A stretch of DNA of 8,170 nucleotides from Thermoplasmata archaeon. Its GTDB lineage: Archaea > Thermoplasmatota > DAOVMN01. Where the stretch lies: the NCBI GenBank assembly GCA_030630685.1, contig DAOVMN010000084.1, forward strand, positions 1 to 8,170, read 5' to 3'. Each line of letters opens with the position of its first letter. Within the stretch, counting starts at the first letter, position 1. The notes below the pieces were generated by a model that saw only the letters and a list, made by a program, of their open reading frames with translations, was not told the DNA's origin and ran no database searches. Shown one piece after another: positions 6,901 through 8,170 of the stretch. Position numbers and translations under genes: made by a program.

Positions 6901-8170
6901 TTTTCAATACCACCCTCTTTGCCACGGTCACGGAATCCTCTCACCCCTATGAGAACAACCAGAATATCTGGCACAACCTGAGCGATCCTGGGGCTTATGC
7001 TATGAGAGTTCACTTTACCACCATCAACCTCGAGCAGGACATGGACCACCTCGAGATATACGACAGCAATGGGGCGTTGGTGGCCAGATATACAGGCTAC
7101 AATGCCGATCTCCAGACGGACTGGATCCCCGGGGATGAAGTGCGTCTGTTCCTGACCACCGATAGCTCGGTCAACGGCTGGGGCTATCATTCGGACATGT
7201 ACGAGAGCCATCGAACATACGCTGTTCACATAGATCATGACCGGGCTATGGGCTCCATCCCGTATACGGATACATTCACCTATTACATAACCGCAACCGA
7301 CCTTTCCGGGAACACTGCCTCATCGGGCACATTCACCGCAAATATGGACAGTCCACCCTTCATAGGCGAGCCTGTTATTTCACCGGAGTTCCCCAATGCC
7401 GAAGATGATGTGACGGTCACGGTACCGGTCGAGGACCATGAAGGGGTCGAAGAGGTTGTACTGTGGTATATTGAAAAAGGCCATGAATCCATGAACATTG
7501 CAACACCTGCTCATGGCACCACCGCCACATCGAACAATTACCACAGTGATCAGTTCGCTCCCGAATACGCGATCGACGGGTTTGGCGAGGACGGGGTCAA
7601 CCAGACACATTACTGGCTGACCTCCAATTGGCCGAGCGGCGCATACCTGCAGTTGAATTTCGACAGTGTATATGTGATCGACCATGCCAGGCTTTTGAAC
7701 ACAAGGAATGCGCAGTACTACGACCGCTCCACCCTCAACTTCAGGCTTGGAGTTTCCACCGACGGAAAGAGCTTCGATATCGTACACTCGGGAACGCTTA
7801 CAGAGGACGACATAATCAACTGGTACGATGCGATTTTCACACCATCGAACTGTATGTATCTCAGGTTCTATGTGGACTCATATACCTACTCTGGAGCGGG
7901 CCTTGCAGAGATAGAGGTCTATACGTCATACGACTGGAAAAATGTCGCCATGAAGGAAGAGGATGGCTATTATTCATGCACCATCCCTGCGATCCCGGAA
8001 ACGCGGTGGGAGTATTACTACATCACGGCCAACGACACATCCGGGCACACCCGGAGATCGGATTATCACAGCTATCTCATCGACGCAGACGGGCCGGAGA
8101 TACACTGGATATCAGCTATCCCGAAGAATCCGGGGGCGGGTGACGACATCGACCTCTCGGCATTCGTTAC
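3..8170 (+). CDS. Giant multidomain secreted/surface protein, partial at both ends
   Basis: One uninterrupted frame fills the window: 2,722 codons read with no stop, and no start or stop in view, so the full protein is longer. No other + strand open frame shares this phase, as expected if it contains no stop. The translation gives recognisable extracellular modules in order: a transglutaminase-associated-type region, a hydrophobic helical region, CARDB-like beta-sandwiches, a Cys-rich module, two GATase-like alpha/beta domains, a split beta domain, CUB and F5/8C domains inside Ig-like hosts. About 40 N-x-S/T sequons and the lack of cytoplasmic enzyme motifs point to an exported, possibly glycosylated protein. 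AGG dominates Arg codons and ATA is common, which favours an archaeal host. Likely role is adhesion, cell-surface structure or binding of an external ligand; this is inferred from the modules only. The signal peptide and any C-terminal anchor would lie outside the window. Confidence 0.96.
909..1562 (+). other. Hydrophobic helical region, probable membrane-interacting hairpin
   Basis: Residues 303-520 differ sharply from the beta-rich remainder. The first part (about 303-385) is amphipathic and helix-like, rich in Trp, Lys and Arg (for example WNFIKYIGKLAWDVGIG). Then comes a valine/isoleucine/glycine run with GVIGDVIGVPIDLIP, followed by two long hydrophobic stretches: nucleotides 1221-1322 (TILSTTINIIVYVFCLLSAS and on) and 1362-1476 (Ala/Gly/Val-rich, including AAVAALTGATAGAGVAAAP). 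Two segments would form a hairpin that leaves the N- and C-terminal parts on the same side, consistent with extracellular domains on both flanks. Alternatives are a soluble hydrophobic helical bundle or a region that inserts into a membrane only after activation. Several Cys residues lie within and just after it. Confidence 0.6.
1566..1913 (+). other. CARDB-like beta-sandwich domain
   Basis: Residues 522-637. The pattern DIRVRAKL ... CKYRLKAEVYNLGTLPAKQV, then DVNLTENGNQIASDTIPVL and YTVTVPKDQVRQYELEVID is the strand order of a CARDB/NEW3-type cell-adhesion beta-sandwich: a strand ending 'VxNxGxxxA', then a short strand with 'V.L..nG..I....I', then a closing strand. In this family the domain acts as a structural spacer or ligand-binding unit outside the cell. 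It links the hydrophobic helical region to the Cys-rich module. Confidence 0.6.
1914..2141 (+). other. Cysteine-rich module, 15 Cys in 76 residues
   Basis: Residues 638-713 contain 15 cysteines, including three CC pairs (QCCD, KCCI, VCCL). Spacing from the first Cys is C-x3-C-x9-CC-x3-C-x11-C-x-CC-x7-C-x4-C-x9-CC-x7-C-x2-C-x5-C. C-x9-CC and CC-x7-C each occur twice, suggesting a small internal duplication. It is also rich in Asp, Glu, Lys and Pro and has no long hydrophobic strand, so disulphides or bound metal would have to hold the fold. In an exported protein disulphides are more likely. I do not recognise the family. The odd number of Cys means at least one pairs elsewhere or stays free. 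Confidence 0.85.
2160..2222 (+). other. Short carboxypeptidase-regulatory-like strand before GATase-like domain 1
   Basis: Residues 720-740 read VYVLGGEVVNLTGEGVPGAV, the first strand and turn typical of carboxypeptidase-regulatory-like and SpaA-type beta domains ('I.G.V.N..GEGVPGA.V'). The expected later strands do not follow; the sequence runs directly into an alpha/beta domain. It may be the start of a beta domain interrupted by the GATase-like domain, or simply its leading strand. I could not identify the remaining half downstream. Confidence 0.35.
2220..2852 (+). other. GATase1/ThuA-like alpha/beta domain 1, probably non-catalytic
   Basis: Residues about 740-950. A Rossmann-like order is visible: strand VVGIVNKG, helix PEEMMTLVNQ, strand EARYID, the loop-strand YDLKALIVPSGGL, helix LKIRLFLEHGG, strand NLIVFTQQYGY, then later GHILATTMYPDF and helix DDEIILLKDMIDYM. 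This is the layout of class I glutamine-amidotransferase-like domains. The nucleophile-elbow position that carries Cys in active enzymes is Thr820 here (nt 2460), and the usual H-P-E near the end reads Y-P-D (residues 921-923). Amidase activity is therefore unlikely; a binding or structural role fits better. A second copy of the fold occurs about 990 residues later. Confidence 0.6.
2853..3539 (+). other. Unrecognised beta-rich linker region
   Basis: Residues 951-1179, between GATase-like domain 1 and the CARDB-like array. Alternating hydrophobic strands are clear (KIEVQVDSQG, YLLVICPKGLVIDTI, YRIDYIGADNGFHNITVM), followed by a second half with FVTFFIHNHQDTWFNGSVKF and a Gly/Trp/His-rich stretch (residues about 1103-1122) before VNVNVPPHEYREYTERF. 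That second half looks like a beta-sandwich, possibly a diverged CARDB or carbohydrate-binding-type unit; the Trp, Tyr and His residues could form a ligand surface. No family was recognised with confidence. Confidence 0.4.
3540..4913 (+). repeat. Array of five CARDB-like beta-sandwich units, period about 100 residues
   Basis: Five diverged units start at residues about 1180 (nt 3540), 1280 (3840), 1381 (4143), 1481 (4443) and 1581 (4743); the last runs into the split beta domain after about 57 residues. Each begins with a hydrophobic strand, has an acidic turn, then a strand ending in an Asn-x-Gly turn: SNEG, TNTG, RNDG and TNLG in units 2-5, and VYNPN in unit 1. A middle strand and a closing 'G.Y.....' strand follow (FGTYIIEAK, FGIYYLNYT, GMHLINLSV, SGDYFMLLW). 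This matches tandem CARDB/NEW3-type domains, which serve as stalks or adhesion modules outside the cell. Unit identity is low, so the duplication is old. Sequons are frequent here. Confidence 0.7.
4914..5126 (+). other. First half of a split 'YR-P-IN / DS-I-VEYD' beta domain
   Basis: Residues 1638-1708 run W-Y-S-T-L-H-R-Y-R-L-P-L-M-I-N-T-T-G, then DIEIVASLNFTDVLNSIG, FDEDSIILVEYD and PVSVDIQ. From memory, this is the N-terminal pattern of a beta domain widespread in archaeal and some bacterial secreted proteins: 'W...YR.P..IN..G', '...V...LNF...L...G', 'D..SI.VVE.D', ending near 'vp.Q'. It resembles the DUF2341-type surroundings. In such proteins it is normally followed soon by a 'G.L.W...G...TRYY.IYF' segment; here that segment appears about 220 residues later, after an alpha/beta domain. 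Confidence 0.5.
5175..5783 (+). other. GATase1/ThuA-like alpha/beta domain 2, with Cys at the elbow position
   Basis: Residues about 1725-1927. The order is strand RMLYLVGGRTD, a helix with VGAWVDSVTRV, helix ASTIMDSLRD, strand YDIIIYDGMQ, helix HEKILDYVRSGG, strand MFVFMCPNIN, a DHPLSYLRSGE segment, strand FHLIFAD, then GRGTLILDAHEPGYPAN and the closing helix ARNLIHYATQF. Aligning the GG before the elbow with domain 1 places Cys1810 (nt 5430) opposite Thr820, and His1900 (nt 5700) falls near the expected catalytic His region. So this copy keeps candidate catalytic residues that copy 1 lacks. Whether it is active is unknown; ThuA-like and GATase-like domains in surface proteins are often inactive. 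It sits between the two halves of a beta domain. Confidence 0.6.
5796..5903 (+). other. Second half of the split beta domain ('RYYSIYF' segment)
   Basis: Residues 1932-1967: DPVHNAQARLSWLMNG, then the NETRYYSIYFNVVKG strand. In uninterrupted relatives a segment of the form 'A.L.W...G.....TRYY.IYFD...G' closely follows the 'DSI.VVE.D' strand. Here it resumes directly after GATase-like domain 2, which supports an insertion. The assignment is by pattern memory; a structure prediction would settle whether both halves form one sandwich. Confidence 0.45.
5904..6704 (+). other. Aromatic-rich unrecognised region ending in an Ig-like closing strand
   Basis: Residues 1968-2234. It starts with a very acidic stretch (RIEEEYEKEEYPFRDV) and beta strands (EEVQITFRYREE, YTEYFLFYSFDSS). 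The middle is dense in Trp, Tyr and Gly (SKGYWWEYTYG, SGYASYGSSMPPNGFYG) and reads FDGYRYNTYVCTVEWAAA. An Asp-rich loop follows (separate entry). The end, TTTAYFLVSAYDSLNNTF followed by YSYYVDGDVP, is the closing strand and linker of an Ig-like domain of the same type as the two downstream. Its first half may be within this region, which would make it another interrupted host, but I could not identify the break. Confidence 0.4.
6477..6515 (+). other. Asp-rich calcium-type loop (DGDQDNDGYLSYD)
   Basis: Residues 2159-2171. The D-x-D-x-D-G core (Asp2161, Asp2163, Asp2165, Gly2166) matches the start of EF-hand, dockerin and thrombospondin type 3 calcium loops. The expected acidic residue at loop position 12 is Trp; Asp2171 lies one position earlier, so it is closer to a thrombospondin-type or irregular loop than to a canonical EF-hand. 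There is a single copy, with no second dockerin repeat nearby. Confidence 0.55.
6705..7349 (+). other. Ig-like domain A, split by a CUB domain
   Basis: The first half (residues 2235-2305) has the linker VDGDVPIMFNI, strand LDLRAEVNDIGQVDTVTVHY, then VWEEMEMEGSELFNTTL. The second half (about 2418-2449) is IPYTDTFTYYITATDLSGNTA and a TFTANMDS linker. Joined, these read like the common archaeal Ig-like unit 'P.I.....V.D...V..V...Y....W..M.......N.T......FTYYI.A.D.SGN'. The halves are separated by about 110 residues forming a CUB domain, placed in the loop between the 'W..M' strand and the 'YYITATD' strand. The same unit recurs downstream with a different insert. Confidence 0.6.
6930..7205 (+). 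other. CUB domain inserted in Ig-like domain A
   Basis: Residues about 2310-2401. Visible hallmarks: SSHPYENNQNIWHNLSDPG (the 'YP......W.I..P' start), YAMRVHFTTINLEQDMDHLE leading to IYDSNGALVARYTG (the 'F..F.LE...D.L.IYDG......G' core), and then PGDEVRLFLTTDSSVNGWGY ('V...F.SD.S....GF'). Asp residues in DMDHLEIYD and TTDSSV sit where calcium-binding CUB domains keep theirs. There are no disulphide cysteines, as is usual for prokaryotic CUB-like domains. CUB domains bind proteins or glycans outside the cell. Confidence 0.7.
7347..8087 (+). other. Ig-like domain B, split by an F5/8 type C domain
   Basis: First half (residues 2449-2499): DSPPFIGEPVISPEFPN linker, strand DDVTVTVPVEDHEGVEEVVL, then WYIEKG. 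Second half (2643-2695): YDWKNVAMKEEDGYYSCTIP, then RWEYYYITANDTSGHTRR and a YHSYLIDADGP linker. The host matches Ig-like domain A strand for strand, but the break falls earlier, between the 'V.LWY' strand and the 'W..V.M' strand. The halves are about 142 residues apart, exactly the size of the inserted F5/8C domain. Confidence 0.65.
7500..7925 (+). other. F5/8 type C (discoidin) domain inserted in Ig-like domain B
   Basis: Residues 2500-2641, about 142, the usual length. The hallmarks are in order: FAPEYAIDGFG ('A.DG'), THYWLTSNWPSGAYLQLNF ('W.S......L.idL'), VYVIDHARLLNTRN ('..I..v.L..R'), FRLGVSTDGKSFDIVHSGTL ('..V..S.DG..w..V..G'), MYLRFYVDSYTYSGAGLAEI and EVYTS ('aRY.R........g...i.Ei.vy'). 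This family binds carbohydrates or lipids in extracellular proteins. Loop residues include several Tyr and Trp that could face a ligand. The best-supported domain call in the window. Confidence 0.82.
8082..8170 (+). other. Start of a third Ig-like unit, cut by the window edge
   Basis: From residue 2694, DADGPEIHWISAIPKNPGAG then DDIDLSAFV repeats the linker and first strand of the two Ig-like units upstream (DSPPFIGEPVISPEFPN/DDVTVTVPV). The gene therefore continues with more of this type. The frame is open at the last base. Confidence 0.7.

Noticed and set aside
7628..8143. Plus-strand open frame of 171 codons in another phase, plus shorter ones such as 295-567, 404-688 and 4685-5044
   Set aside because: They overlap the main frame completely, lie inside well-recognised domains such as F5/8C, and give Arg/His/Pro-rich low-complexity translations typical of shifted frames.

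Overview
The whole window lies inside one gene. On the + strand the frame whose codons start at positions 3, 6, 9 and so on runs from the first bases to the last without a stop: 2,722 complete codons, with neither the start nor the end of the gene in view. Residue numbers below count from the codon at position 3, so residue n is at nucleotides 3n to 3n+2. I saw no intergenic gap, RNA gene, promoter, terminator, mobile element or CRISPR array. Other open frames on both strands are shadows of this gene.

The product is a giant, almost certainly extracellular or surface-anchored multidomain protein. By eye, from N to C: (1) a region (about residues 1-300) resembling the segment that follows transglutaminase-like domains in large bacterial surface/RHS-type proteins; (2) a helical, strongly hydrophobic region (about 303-520) with two likely membrane-spanning or membrane-inserting stretches; (3) a CARDB-like beta-sandwich (522-637); (4) a module with 15 cysteines in 76 residues (638-713); (5) a first glutamine-amidotransferase-like (GATase1/ThuA-like) alpha/beta domain (about 740-950); (6) beta-rich, unrecognised sequence (951-1179); (7) five CARDB-like beta-sandwich units starting almost exactly every 100 residues (1180-1637); (8) the first half of a 'YR-P-IN ... 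DS-I-VEYD' beta domain, a second GATase-like domain (about 1725-1927), then what looks like the second half of that beta domain; (9) an aromatic-rich unrecognised region with an Asp-rich calcium-type loop (1968-2234); (10) an Ig-like domain split by a CUB domain; (11) an Ig-like domain split by an F5/8 type C (discoidin) domain; (12) the start of a third Ig-like unit.

The most notable feature is this pattern of globular domains apparently inserted within beta-sandwich hosts: GATase-like, CUB and F5/8C. The beta-sandwich units probably form a long stalk, while CUB, F5/8C and the Cys-rich module are plausible binding heads for glycans, proteins or membranes. The substrate and role cannot be read from the sequence.

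The organism is probably archaeal. Arginine is encoded mostly by AGG, ATA is a common Ile codon, G+C is moderately above 50% by eye, N-glycosylation sequons are abundant (about 40), and the CARDB/Ig/split-domain style is common in secreted proteins of Euryarchaeota. A Thermoplasmatota-type sediment archaeon is my best guess, at low confidence.
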